Shown here: positions 17,346 to 25,217 of the stretch, in pieces
Layout: each line of letters starts with the position of its first letter
Position numbering within the stretch: position 1 is the first letter of the stretch
NCBI RefSeq assembly: GCF_020829665.1
Contig: NZ_JAIVFT010000002.1
Span: 124,001-188,000, forward strand
DNA length: 64,000 nt
Origin: Nostoc sp. CHAB 5824
GTDB lineage: Bacteria; Cyanobacteriota; Cyanobacteriia; Cyanobacteriales; Nostocaceae
Direction of reading: 5' to 3'
Notes under the pieces: generated by a model
What the model saw: the letters and a program-made list of their open reading frames with translations, nothing else
Told to the model about the DNA's origin: nothing
The model's database searches: none
Position numbers and translations under genes: made by a program

Positions 17346-18095
17346 TTAACTTTTGTCCCCTGTCCCCTGTTCTCTATACCCTTCTTGAGGTCTAGTATCG
17401 CCCCGTTCAATCGCCTCTAACTGGCTCCACAACAAATTGCACTTGAATACTAAAGCCTGTACTGCTCGTTCCTGAGACTCACGAGTTCTACAGTGTTTTA
17501 GGACTTGCTTGAGGGCATATTGAGCATCTCTCGGTGCTTGGGAAAGACGTGCCCGGAAATAGTCAAATCCAGCAGGATCGATCCACGGGTAATGCTGTTC
17601 TAATGCAGCTAAACGTACTCGAATTGCATCTGGCCCAAACAGTTCAGTAAGTGATGCAGCCACTGCCTCAATCCAGGGTCGAGTGCGACAAAAGTTAACG
17701 TAGGCATCCACTGCATATTGAACTCCTGGCAGAACGTGCTGGTCTTCTAACAGTTCCTGACGAGATAATCCTACAGCTTTACCGAGTTTTAACCATGCCT
17801 CAATACCACCTTCGCCCTCACCTCGACCGTCATGATCAATGATGCGTTGAATCCATTCCCGCCGCACTTCTAAATCAGTGCAGTTCGACAAGATAGCAGC
17901 ATCTTTAAGGGGAATACTTTTTTGATAGTAAAATCTATTTGCTACCCAGCGCCGTACTTCTGTTGGCGTTAAATCACCACTGTTCATCCTCGCATGAAAT
18001 GGATGCAGATGATGGTAGCGGCGATGTTGCGATCGCAATACAGCCTCTAGTTCTGTCTGATTCCACGGGAGAGGTTCTTTAACTAATTCCAACAC
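17346..18095 (-). CDS. pqqC: Pyrroloquinoline-quinone synthase PqqC
   Basis: This 249-residue all-helical oxidase catalyses the last step of PQQ formation, an oxygen-dependent ring closure and eight-electron oxidation. Typical regions are HPFHARMNSGDLTP, WVANRFYYQKSIPLKDAAIL, IIDHDGRGEGEGGIEAWLKL and the C-terminal FKCNLLWSQLEAI. It needs no metal. The last dozen residues (EGYREQGTGDKS) are encoded by GTCCCCT-type heptamer repeats that invade the 3' end and provide the stop region, a tail not expected from the family. The gene starts 21 bases after the pqqB stop. Confidence 0.95.
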   Translation of the reverse strand: MLELVKEPLPWNQTELEAVLRSQHRRYHHLHPFHARMNSGDLTPTEVRRWVANRFYYQKSIPLKDAAILSNCTDLEVRREWIQRIIDHDGRGEGEGGIEAWLKLGKAVGLSRQELLEDQHVLPGVQYAVDAYVNFCRTRPWIEAVAASLTELFGPDAIRVRLAALEQHYPWIDPAGFDYFRARLSQAPRDAQYALKQVLKHCRTRESQERAVQALVFKCNLLWSQLEAIERGDTRPQEGYREQGTGDKS

Positions 18096-18116
18096 GCTTT
18101 TTCTTACACCTCAAAA

Positions 18117-19022
18117 TTACAATTCGATGGTTAGACCATCGTAAGCAACTTCTATTCCTGCGGCTTCAACAATTTTGCGTTCCTCTGAATCCGGTAAAAG
18201 AATTGGGTTAGTGTTGTTGATGTGAACGAGAATTTTACGAGGACGGCTCAAATTAGCAAGGCTTTTTAAACTAGTGTTAAGGGGTAAGTGCCCCATATCG
18301 CGGGCTTGAATATTTGATATTCCTAAAGCCAACAACTCATCATTCTGCCAGCAAGTGCCATCTACTAAAATACAGTCACTAGACTCAAACCGCTCTAGTA
18401 TTTTTTCGTCAAGTTCAGCTAAACCTGGAGCATATGTAGCAACTTTGCCAGTTGTGCGATCGCGAAATGTCAAACCTATAACCCAAACTCTATCTAAATT
18501 TGTCTTATGGCGCATATATTTTGGTGGTTTGGCTGCTAATGGAAATACCTCCACTTCCAAACCATCTGCTCCATTCAACCCCAGGTTTATAGGTACATAA
18601 GGTTCAAGTACAGACCATTCCACACCACAATAGCTTGCTAACGTAGACAGCAGGGGAAAACCCTCTGTCAGAGCCATACGTACTGTTTCTGTACCATAGA
18701 CGCGCAGTTTTTCCGTAGATTCTCTGAGGATAACGAGGCCAGTGGTATGGTCAATTTCTGCATCAGTTAACAAGACACCAGCGATCGGGCTTGACCGAAT
18801 TGTAGACGCTTGTCCTTCCCGCAATTTCTCCAACTGCGGACGTACATCTGGGGAGGCATTAACCAAAAACCAGGGCTGATTGTTTTTCCTCACTGCAATT
18901 GATGACTGATTCAGCCAATTTACACCTGCACGATTCGTGCGGACTGCTTGGCAATTGGGACAGTTACAATTCCATTGGGGAAAACCACCACCTGCGGCAG
19001 TACCAAGAATTTTTAGGAACAT
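18117..19022 (-). CDS. pqqB: PQQ biosynthesis protein PqqB
   Basis: This 301-residue metallo-beta-lactamase-fold protein begins with the PqqB-specific FLKILGTAAGGGFPQWNCNC and has a CNCPNCQ cysteine cluster that binds structural zinc. The usual HxHxDH site is replaced by LLTDAEIDHTTGL, which is normal for PqqB. PqqB is now thought to hydroxylate the tyrosine in the cross-linked PqqA-derived peptide; older work assigned transport of PQQ. It lies directly after pqqA and before pqqC. Length is normal. Confidence 0.95.
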   Translation of the reverse strand: MFLKILGTAAGGGFPQWNCNCPNCQAVRTNRAGVNWLNQSSIAVRKNNQPWFLVNASPDVRPQLEKLREGQASTIRSSPIAGVLLTDAEIDHTTGLVILRESTEKLRVYGTETVRMALTEGFPLLSTLASYCGVEWSVLEPYVPINLGLNGADGLEVEVFPLAAKPPKYMRHKTNLDRVWVIGLTFRDRTTGKVATYAPGLAELDEKILERFESSDCILVDGTCWQNDELLALGISNIQARDMGHLPLNTSLKSLANLSRPRKILVHINNTNPILLPDSEERKIVEAAGIEVAYDGLTIEL

Positions 19023-19077
19023 AAAAACAAAAAGCAGGTAGAGGTTTCAATTCAGGAATTAAATTTAGTATTTACAA

Positions 19078-19269
19078 TTATTGTCCATTGAGAATGTATG
19101 TGGTAATTTCCATACACAAGTCAAGCTCATCAAAATCTGGTTTTTCCCAATCTATTGCTGACTTAATATTTGGAGGATGAAATGAGGTTCTAGCAGAGGC
19201 ATCGTCACTTAGTTTTGAGCTATTGCTTTCTTGCTCTTGCATAGAGTGATTGTTTGTTTTCCGAATCAT
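19078..19269 (-). CDS. pqqA: PQQ precursor peptide PqqA (long form)
   Basis: This 63-residue peptide ends with WEKPDFDELDLCMEITTYIL and then NGQ. E54 and Y58 are spaced E-x3-Y as in the EVTLY-type core of known PqqA, and the preceding WxKPxFxxL motif also matches. These two residues become the PQQ skeleton. Known PqqA peptides are about 22-40 residues; here a Ser/Asn/Gln-rich N-terminal extension of about 35 residues is present. AGGAG lies 6 bases before the ATG, a good ribosome binding site. The gene is immediately upstream of pqqB on the same strand. Confidence 0.85.
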   Translation of the reverse strand: MIRKTNNHSMQEQESNSSKLSDDASARTSFHPPNIKSAIDWEKPDFDELDLCMEITTYILNGQ

Positions 19270-20138
19270 TATTGACTCCTATTGAAATAAATGTTCAGTT
19301 TTTAATTTGACCTGCAATTAATTCTGGTAATTTTAATTACTATTTGTCTTATTTGCTGGCCCAAAATCTCTTTACTTTAACACTAAACTGTGTTAAATAA
19401 GAAACACACAGTATCTTTACTGGTCTTTTCCTATTTTTTATTATACGTATCAGTAAGAGGGCGTTTGAAAAGTCGGAGAGATAGTAAAAAAGGTCTCTCA
19501 GTATACGCTGGTAAAACTCACATCTTGCACCTAACCCGGCAAACCCGTAAAAGGCGAATAAGGAGTACAAAAATATAACAGAAGATGAAGGAGAGTTTTA
19601 AGTACAGTTAAGTTATATAGGAATCATATTTGATTTTTGAAAAAAGCTACGAGATAATACGGAGACATATATCTGTCTAAGAGCGAACAATGATAAACCA
19701 GCATCTACAAGCTGCGATGAGCCAAGCAAAACGCTAGTGTGCGATACCTTTGGTGAACTTTTCTACAAGACGCTACGCGAACGTTAAGGGCTGAAAATCA
19801 GATTTATCGTGAACAAGTCAAAGCACTTCATGAGGACGAAGGTTCCGCCGCGTCCGTGCGACAGCCTGAAAAATGTTTGCATGAGGCGATCGCTACTTGG
19901 TCAAAGGCGCGACCTCTGCGTATGGAAAAATGATCAAGAAGTTGCTGGTGAAATATCCCCAATAGGACATTGTGATTGATGTGTACATGGTTTCTGTGTT
20001 GGCGGCAACGCTTCCATCCAAACTCAGACCCTCTACCATAATCCTTTTGTCAATCGGGTTTGAGACGCGCTAACCCTGATTCTGCTTTGCTCAGTTGGTA
20101 ATAAAAAATTATACCAATTTTGGCTTTTAATATATACA
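19270..20138. other. Intergenic region between pqqA and menH
   Basis: The first 300 bases are AT-rich and should carry the pqq promoter. Two overlapping short ORFs on opposite strands (19349-19570) look like chance. From about 19570 to 20100 the composition is more gene-like, with many stops in all frames. It includes fragments such as AYGKMIKKLLVKYP followed by DIVIDVYMVSVLAA, so it may be the eroded remains of a gene, but no family is recognised. GACGCTACGCGAACG near 19770 is a common dispersed Nostoc motif. Confidence 0.45.
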
Positions 20139-20957
20139 ATGAATTTAAAAAACTATCAATTTAACTATTATCTAAATTTTAATATTAACAAACATCTAAT
20201 TGTTTTTTTACACGGCTTCATGGGAAACATCAATGAATTTGATGAAGCTATAAAATTACTATCTGAATATTTTTCCTATCTCATTATTGACCTACCAGGA
20301 CATGGTAAAACCAAAGTTTTAGGGGGTGATGAATACTATAAAATAGAACCCACTGCTCAAACAATAATTAATTTATTAGATGAATTAAAAATAGATAAAT
20401 GCCACTTAGTTGGTTATTCGATGGGTGGAAGGTTAGCTTTATACCTAACTCTAAATTTTCCAGAACGTTTTATTAAAGTTGTATTAGAATCAGCCTCTCC
20501 AGGTTTAGCAATAGAAACAGAACGATTGGAACGAGTTAGACGTGATGCTCAAATAGCTAGAAAATTAAGCAGAAGTATTATTCAAACTGATTTTGCTATT
20601 TTTCTCTCAAATTGGTACAATCAACCAATTTTTGGTTATATAAAAAATCATTCAGACTACGATCGCATGATAGAAAATCGGTTGCAAAATAATCCACATG
20701 AATTAGAGAAATCATTGCGCTTCATGGGGACTGGATGCCAACCTTCTTTGTGGGAAAAGCTACAAGAAAATAAAATTCCTATGCTCCTACTAGCCGGTCA
20801 ATATGATGAAAAATTTATATTCATTAATACAGAAATGGCTAAACTATGTAAATTTGCCCAGATAAAAATAATTAGTAATGCTGGACATAATATTCACTTT
20901 GAAAATACCTTGGCATTTGTGGAAAATATCAAAGATTTTTTGTACGCAGCAAGTTAA
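20139..20957 (+). CDS. menH: MenH-like alpha/beta hydrolase (SHCHC synthase)
   Basis: This 272-residue alpha/beta hydrolase has FLHGFMGN near residues 23-30, LPGHGKT near residues 52-58, the nucleophile S94 in VGYSMGGRLAL, and H250 in NAGHNIHFE. The GYSMGGR elbow is characteristic of MenH, which makes 2-succinyl-6-hydroxy-2,4-cyclohexadiene-1-carboxylate. In cyanobacteria this step leads to phylloquinone for photosystem I. Base composition is clearly more AT-rich than in neighbouring genes. The leader is short and no ribosome binding site is evident. Other men genes are not nearby, so assignment rests on sequence. Confidence 0.85.
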   Translation: MNLKNYQFNYYLNFNINKHLIVFLHGFMGNINEFDEAIKLLSEYFSYLIIDLPGHGKTKVLGGDEYYKIEPTAQTIINLLDELKIDKCHLVGYSMGGRLALYLTLNFPERFIKVVLESASPGLAIETERLERVRRDAQIARKLSRSIIQTDFAIFLSNWYNQPIFGYIKNHSDYDRMIENRLQNNPHELEKSLRFMGTGCQPSLWEKLQENKIPMLLLAGQYDEKFIFINTEMAKLCKFAQIKIISNAGHNIHFENTLAFVENIKDFLYAAS

Positions 20958-20971
20958 CAATTAAAATAACC

Positions 20972-21688
20972 TCACTGCTTCTTTACTGCCTTGCTCGAAG
21001 GAGTTGGGGATGGTGTCGAATTCGGGACTGTTGGTTGATTAGCTGCGATTAATTCCTCTTGCAGCATTTTCTGATAAACCTTAGGCAAAGAGCTACTAAC
21101 AGAATTAGTTTCTATCCCATATCCTAAACTTGTCCAGGTGGGAGAGAGCCGCCGCAAAACATCATTTAACTTTCCCTGACGCAACAGTTGAGAAATATCA
21201 GTTCCCCAAACTTTAGAATCATTTAACCAACGATAAATTACTACATCTTGATATTCTGCTTCAAAACTATAAGCAGTCCAAAACATCATCTGCATCGGTT
21301 TTGGATGATAACGGGGAGCTAAACGATACCAAGTAATGTTGATAATTTGATATCTGCCAGCAGCGGTGGAACAATTACCCGTGTTGGGGCCTGTGACAAT
21401 TGTGACGCATATCTCAGGATGTCGGCTAAGGTCGTTGACTTGCTGTCCCCCATACAGAAGCGAATAGGGACGGTTCCCACTCGCTTCACTCGCCGAGATG
21501 GTTCGCATTAAAGCGCGGATATAGGGGTCGCCCTCTTTCATGACCAAAGGCGGCTGTTTAGCTGCAAAAATCGGATCAGAAGGCGATCGCAAGTCTCCAA
21601 TATACCATTGGAACAAATATACAAAGCCGAGAAGCGCGGCTATAGGGCCAATCAGTTTTTCAACGCCTTTGAATTCAAAGCCTTTCAG
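20972..21688 (-). CDS. Membrane-anchored lambda-R-like (GH104-type) muramidase
   Basis: The domain resembles the lambda endolysin R transglycosylase. A catalytic glutamate lies in TISASEASG; then come AAGRYQI, which matches the GAGRYQ motif of R, and WTSLGYGIE, which matches the WASLPGAGYG region. The frame is open upstream of the first TTG (21616). It encodes a hydrophobic helix IGPIAALLGFVYLFQW back to a stop just before CTG 21688, which has AAGGAG exactly 7 bases ahead. No ATG or GTG exists in that stretch, so CTG at 21688 is the best-supported start (238 residues). The protein would then be inner-membrane anchored and act on peptidoglycan. The Pro/Ser-rich C terminus is probably disordered. 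Confidence 0.75.
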   Translation of the reverse strand: MKGFEFKGVEKLIGPIAALLGFVYLFQWYIGDLRSPSDPIFAAKQPPLVMKEGDPYIRALMRTISASEASGNRPYSLLYGGQQVNDLSRHPEICVTIVTGPNTGNCSTAAGRYQIINITWYRLAPRYHPKPMQMMFWTAYSFEAEYQDVVIYRWLNDSKVWGTDISQLLRQGKLNDVLRRLSPTWTSLGYGIETNSVSSSLPKVYQKMLQEELIAANQPTVPNSTPSPTPSSKAVKKQ

Positions 21689-22006
21689 AGTCTAACTCCT
21701 TCAAATTTGCTCTCTTTGCTAACAAAAATTATCGACGAACTTATTCTGACAAAGTTCAGACCTGATCGTTAGTTATTATTTCTGATTTGCTCATTTTTTT
21801 AGCCATTAGAAAAAAAGGGCATAAATCAGTATAGCGAACGAGATACTTCCAACAATGTCGACTAAGTATAAGTTCAATCGCTTCCTCGCTCAAATCGTGC
21901 GATTTTCAAGTCGCACTTCCAAAACTGTTACCTATATAGCGATGCCTGCGGCGGGCTACGCTTACCTATGTTATAATTAGATAATTTATTTTTCCAGCAA
22001 TTAGCT
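21689..22006. other. Divergent intergenic region with dispersed repeat
   Basis: About 320 bases separate the divergent muramidase and DUF29 genes. No gene is seen. It contains a copy of the palindromic dispersed repeat at 21939-21961 and a TTATAAT-like stretch near 21973 that could serve as the -10 of the DUF29 gene. Confidence 0.5.
21939..21961. repeat. Dispersed palindromic repeat, copy 2
   Basis: GCGATGCCTGCGGCGGGCTA followed by CGC, the same family as the copies at 9129, 33865, 54219 and 54587. Confidence 0.55.
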
Positions 22007-22471
22007 ATGACAACAGAAATATCAAAATCTGTTGAACCTACCCTTTACGAGGAAGATTATTATTTATGGGTAGAAACAACACTTAAGCAATTAGAAAATA
22101 AAGATATTGAAAATCTAGATTGGCAACATTTAACAGAAGAAATTGAAGCTTTGGGAATTGAACAAAGACGAAAAGTCGAAAGTTACTTAAAACAATTATT
22201 AATTCATCTTTTACTTTATCGTTATTGGGAAACGGAAAAAGAATATTGTCAAAGAGGTTGGCAAATAGAAATAACTAATTTCCGTGATGAACTAGAATTT
22301 TATTTTCGTTCCAAAACACTTTATAACTATTCTATTAACTGCTTAGATACAGTTTATATTAAAGCCAGAAGACAAGCAATTCAAAAAACAGCTTTACAGC
22401 CTGAGATTTTCCCAAAAAAATGCCCTTTTACTCTTGAAAATATTCTCAATAATGAGTATTTTCCAGAATAA
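22007..22471 (+). CDS. DUF29 family protein
   Basis: This 154-residue protein has the DUF29 pattern: an N-terminal LYEEDYYLWVETTLKQL, then NLDWQHLTEEIEALG, a helical KVESYLKQLLIHLLLYRYW and a C-terminal segment with ARRQAIQKTAL and CPFTLENILN. DUF29 proteins are abundant, multi-copy small helical proteins in cyanobacteria with no known function. They are sometimes linked to mobile regions. Length is typical. No partner gene is evident; a mobile-element-like repeat lies about 70 bases downstream. Confidence 0.9.
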   Translation: MTTEISKSVEPTLYEEDYYLWVETTLKQLENKDIENLDWQHLTEEIEALGIEQRRKVESYLKQLLIHLLLYRYWETEKEYCQRGWQIEITNFRDELEFYFRSKTLYNYSINCLDTVYIKARRQAIQKTALQPEIFPKKCPFTLENILNNEYFPE

Positions 22472-22910
22472 AAGTGATTTTGTATGGCTTTTTGTGAAGA
22501 TGAAAGTAATAAAGCGATCGCTTGTCTATTGTGAATGAGTGGGGTTTAGCATTGCTCATTAGTGTCAACTTAAGGTAAAAGCCAGTCTATAACAAGCTTT
22601 TATAGATTCTCGTTCCTAATCTCAGACTGGGAATACCCATCATGAGGCTCCGCCTCAAGACTTGCGGCAGAGCCGCAATTGAAGTGCATTTCCAGCTTCT
22701 GGCTGGAAACGAGGTTTTAAAAGGAGTTTTTGCTTAATTTGACACCTATGAGCAATGCTAAACCCTTTTGAGTCTGGAATGGCGCGATCGCTTTAAGGAG
22801 TGGAATCAAGGCGCGGTCAATTTAGATGAGATCAGCTAATTGACAAAGTGAGCTTGCTTTTCCATGAAGATGTAAGCCGATCCTTTTGGGGAATAGAACC
22901 CTCTGCGATA
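22472..22910. other. Intergenic region holding a small inverted-repeat element
   Basis: No gene is seen between the DUF29 gene and the NAD(P)-binding gene. The central 224 bases are the element described at 22542-22765; the flanks contain HIP1 sites. Confidence 0.6.
22542..22765. mobile_element. MITE-like element, GTGTCAACTTAAG family, copy A
   Basis: The core runs from GTGTCAACTTAAG (22562-22574) to CTTAATTTGACAC (22733-22745) with one mismatch. It sits inside an outer palindrome, GGGTTTAGCATTGCTCAT (22542-22559) and ATGAGCAATGCTAAACCC (22748-22765), which is perfect over 18 bases. The interior is a chain of GC-rich hairpins, including GAGGCTCCGCCTC, GCGGCAGAGCCGC and CCAGCTTCTGGCTGG. There is no ORF. 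Copy B lies at 48865-49055. Confidence 0.65.
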
Positions 22911-23567
22911 TCAGCACTGTTGAAATAGCTCCTTAAAGCTTTTCGAGGCTGCTTCAGGTTTGGCAACAATCTCGACAATTTTATTACGTGCATCTGGTTC
23001 AAACAGCGCCTCAACTGCAACTTGGGCGACTTTCTGTCTGGAAATGCTACCGTCGAACAGTGTATCAGCACTCTGCATCACGATCGCGTCGGGGTTATCT
23101 TCATTCTTCAACCCACCAGGTCGCACAATCGTGTAGGTAAGACCACTTTTCTGGATATACTCTTCGGCTTGCTTTTTCCACACCAAAATCAGCCAAAACA
23201 AGTTCAATGGATGCAAAAGCTGCGAAGTACACAAAGAAGAAACTAAGACAAAATGCTCAATTCCCTTTGCCTTGGCAGCATTTACTAAATTTTTAGTCCC
23301 TTCAAAATCCACTTTATAGGGGCCAGTAGGGTCAAAGCTAGGTTTTGCACCAGTAGCAACCAACAAAACTGTGCTATCTCCCAACGCAGCAGTTAAACTT
23401 TCTGGTTGTAACACGTCGCCTACTACTAATTCGGCTTCAGGAGACAGAATACCCCTAGCTTTCTCTATATCCCGCACTAAGGCCCGGACGGGAATATTCC
23501 GCGCTATCAACTCTTGCACAATCCGGCGACCTGTTTCACCTGTTGCCCCTGCTACAAATGCTTTCAT
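22911..23567 (-). CDS. NAD(P)-binding atypical SDR (NmrA/Tic62-like)
   Basis: This 218-residue Rossmann protein has the nucleotide-binding GATGETGR (residues 7-14), ALVRD after strand two and VVGDVLQPESL, which is typical of atypical short-chain dehydrogenases of the NmrA/Ycf39/Tic62 group. IEHFVLVSSL and YTIVRPGGL follow. The classical YxxxK catalytic pair is absent, so a regulatory or redox-sensing role is as likely as an enzymatic one. Length suits the family. The gene is between a repeat element and a divergent DUF1997 gene. Confidence 0.82.
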   Translation of the reverse strand: MKAFVAGATGETGRRIVQELIARNIPVRALVRDIEKARGILSPEAELVVGDVLQPESLTAALGDSTVLLVATGAKPSFDPTGPYKVDFEGTKNLVNAAKAKGIEHFVLVSSLCTSQLLHPLNLFWLILVWKKQAEEYIQKSGLTYTIVRPGGLKNEDNPDAIVMQSADTLFDGSISRQKVAQVAVEALFEPDARNKIVEIVAKPEAASKSFKELFQQC

Positions 23568-23745
23568 GAGAAATGCTATCCTGGGAAACTATTGTGTGCT
23601 TGTTCAGTTCTTTATTTTAGTAATTCTATGGAGTTGATGGCAGATTAATGAGGTTTCGGTCAAAATGGGATCTTAGTGCGAAATCACCCAGGCACGTGGG
23701 GAACCATTAATATAGACGAACGCCAAAGTATACAGTAATGCATTT

Positions 23746-24420
23746 ATGCTCTCAACAAACGGCGAATATAAATCCTGGGAAATAACAGAAGCAGTTTTAC
23801 CTGTAGCCTCCAGCCAAGAAGAAGCCGAGGACACATTAATAGAAGCAAATGTAGCGACGCTCACAAAGTTTTACGGTCGTTATCAAGATTTTATGGAAAT
23901 GCCTGCCCCAGTAGAGAAGGTTGCTGAGTATCTTAATGCTCACGCCTCATGGTTTTCGCGTTGCGCTGAACCGATGAAGGTGCAACCATTGGGGGAAAAT
24001 GGCTACGCTTTAGTAATTGGTCGTTTTGGTGCTTTTGGTTATGATGTAGAACCGAAAATTGGTTTGGAATTATTGCCTCCAGACGAAAGTATTTACCGCA
24101 TCCGTACAATCCCCATTCCTGACTACCAACCGCCTGGTTATGACGTAGACTATCGAGCATCTTTACAGTTAATAGAAAACGATGCTTCCACTAGCATTGG
24201 CGAGGTTACGAGAGTTGAATGGGAATTGGATTTAATAGTTTATTTACACTTCCCCAAATTTATTCAGCGATTACCCAAGTCTATAATTCAATCTACAGGC
24301 GATCGCTTACTTAACCAAATTGTCCGCCAAGTCTCCCGCCGCTTAACTCGCAAAGTTCAAGAAGATTTTCATAAATCTTTAGAAATACCCTTTCCTGGGA
24401 ATTCTAAGCAAAAGCAGTGA
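23746..24420 (+). CDS. DUF1997 family protein
   Basis: This 224-residue protein contains the DUF1997 pattern: MPAPVEKVAEYLNAHASWFS, RCAEPMKVQPLGENGYALVIGRFG, the VEPKIGLELLP strand and the C-terminal LLNQIVRQVSRRLTRKVQEDFH. The family is widespread in cyanobacteria and plant plastids and has a START-like, lipid-binding appearance. Its function is unknown. The first 45 or so residues are less conserved, so a downstream start near 23893 is possible. It is divergent from the SDR gene and convergent with the DUF4079 gene. Confidence 0.85.
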   Translation: MLSTNGEYKSWEITEAVLPVASSQEEAEDTLIEANVATLTKFYGRYQDFMEMPAPVEKVAEYLNAHASWFSRCAEPMKVQPLGENGYALVIGRFGAFGYDVEPKIGLELLPPDESIYRIRTIPIPDYQPPGYDVDYRASLQLIENDASTSIGEVTRVEWELDLIVYLHFPKFIQRLPKSIIQSTGDRLLNQIVRQVSRRLTRKVQEDFHKSLEIPFPGNSKQKQ

Positions 24421-24424
24421 TTCA

Positions 24425-24465
24425 TATTTGTCATTTGTCAAAAATTAATGACAAATGACAAAGTA
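24425..24465. repeat. Short heptamer repeats between convergent genes
   Basis: CATTTGT units and their reverse complements (ACAAATG) form a weak hairpin between the stops of the DUF1997 and DUF4079 genes. Confidence 0.45.
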
Positions 24466-24472
24466 CTACTTA

Positions 24473-24958
24473 CTATGCTTTAGTGAGAATTCTTTGGACA
24501 ATTTGCACGCCCGTAACAGCCTGCCAAGCAAAAAGTCCCAAAAGAGTAAAATTCAACAGAATGTGAGTTGCACGCGCCCAATTTGCTCCTTTTTGCATAT
24601 AAGGTGACAAAGCAGCAGAAAATGCAATCATACCCGTCATACCAAGTCCTGCCAGCAGGTGAGGCCCGACAAATAACTTGCCATTATTGATGTAAGTGAC
24701 ACCCATCCCTCCAATTGCACCTACCACCATCAAAGCTAGGAGTATAGACCCGATTTGGTAGTGTCTGACGTTATATCTACCTTTAATCAGTTCTTTCTTT
24801 TCTTCCCCCTGAGCATTTCTGGTACGCTGTAGTTGCAGCCCCAAGTAAGCAGCATAAATTGAAAGTACTAATAGTGCCCACATGAGCACCGGATGAAAGA
24901 AGTTCAGCCAATATTTCACCGACGCAGAAAGTTCCAGACTCATCGTGTTCTCGCCCAA
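24473..24958 (-). CDS. DUF4079 integral membrane protein
   Basis: This 161-residue protein has four hydrophobic segments: VLMWALLVLSIYAAYLGLQL, IGSILLALMVVGAIGGMG, LLAGLGMTGMIAFSAALSP and ATHILLNFTLLGLFAWQAV. Conserved histidines lie at the starts of segments (FHPVLMW, RHYQIG, GPHLLAGL, ATHILLN). This matches the cyanobacterial DUF4079 family, which looks like a small cytochrome-b-type four-helix protein, although haem binding is only an inference. It lies convergent to the DUF1997 gene. Confidence 0.85.
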   Translation of the reverse strand: MGENTMSLELSASVKYWLNFFHPVLMWALLVLSIYAAYLGLQLQRTRNAQGEEKKELIKGRYNVRHYQIGSILLALMVVGAIGGMGVTYINNGKLFVGPHLLAGLGMTGMIAFSAALSPYMQKGANWARATHILLNFTLLGLFAWQAVTGVQIVQRILTKA

Positions 24959-25217
24959 TTATTAAATCTTCATAAAAATTAGCATAATTCTATTTTCTGT
25001 GCTTAAAGTTGCACAAACTAAAAGAGGCTAAGAAGCCTCCCTCGGTTTAATTTTCATCAAGCCAATAGCCAGAATGTTTGCCAAGGCTGCATTTCTTAAT
25101 TTTGAATTTTGAATGAGTGAATTTTGAATTGCTTCACCCTCTTGCCAAAGTGGATAAACAATCTCAGACTAAATTTTGAGGGTAGACGAACAAAACCCCC
25201 TGTGTGGGATTTCATCC

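Noticed and set aside
19349..19578. Two opposed ORFs of 62-73 codons downstream of pqqA's promoter region
   Set aside because: They overlap each other on opposite strands, lack ribosome binding sites and show no family features.
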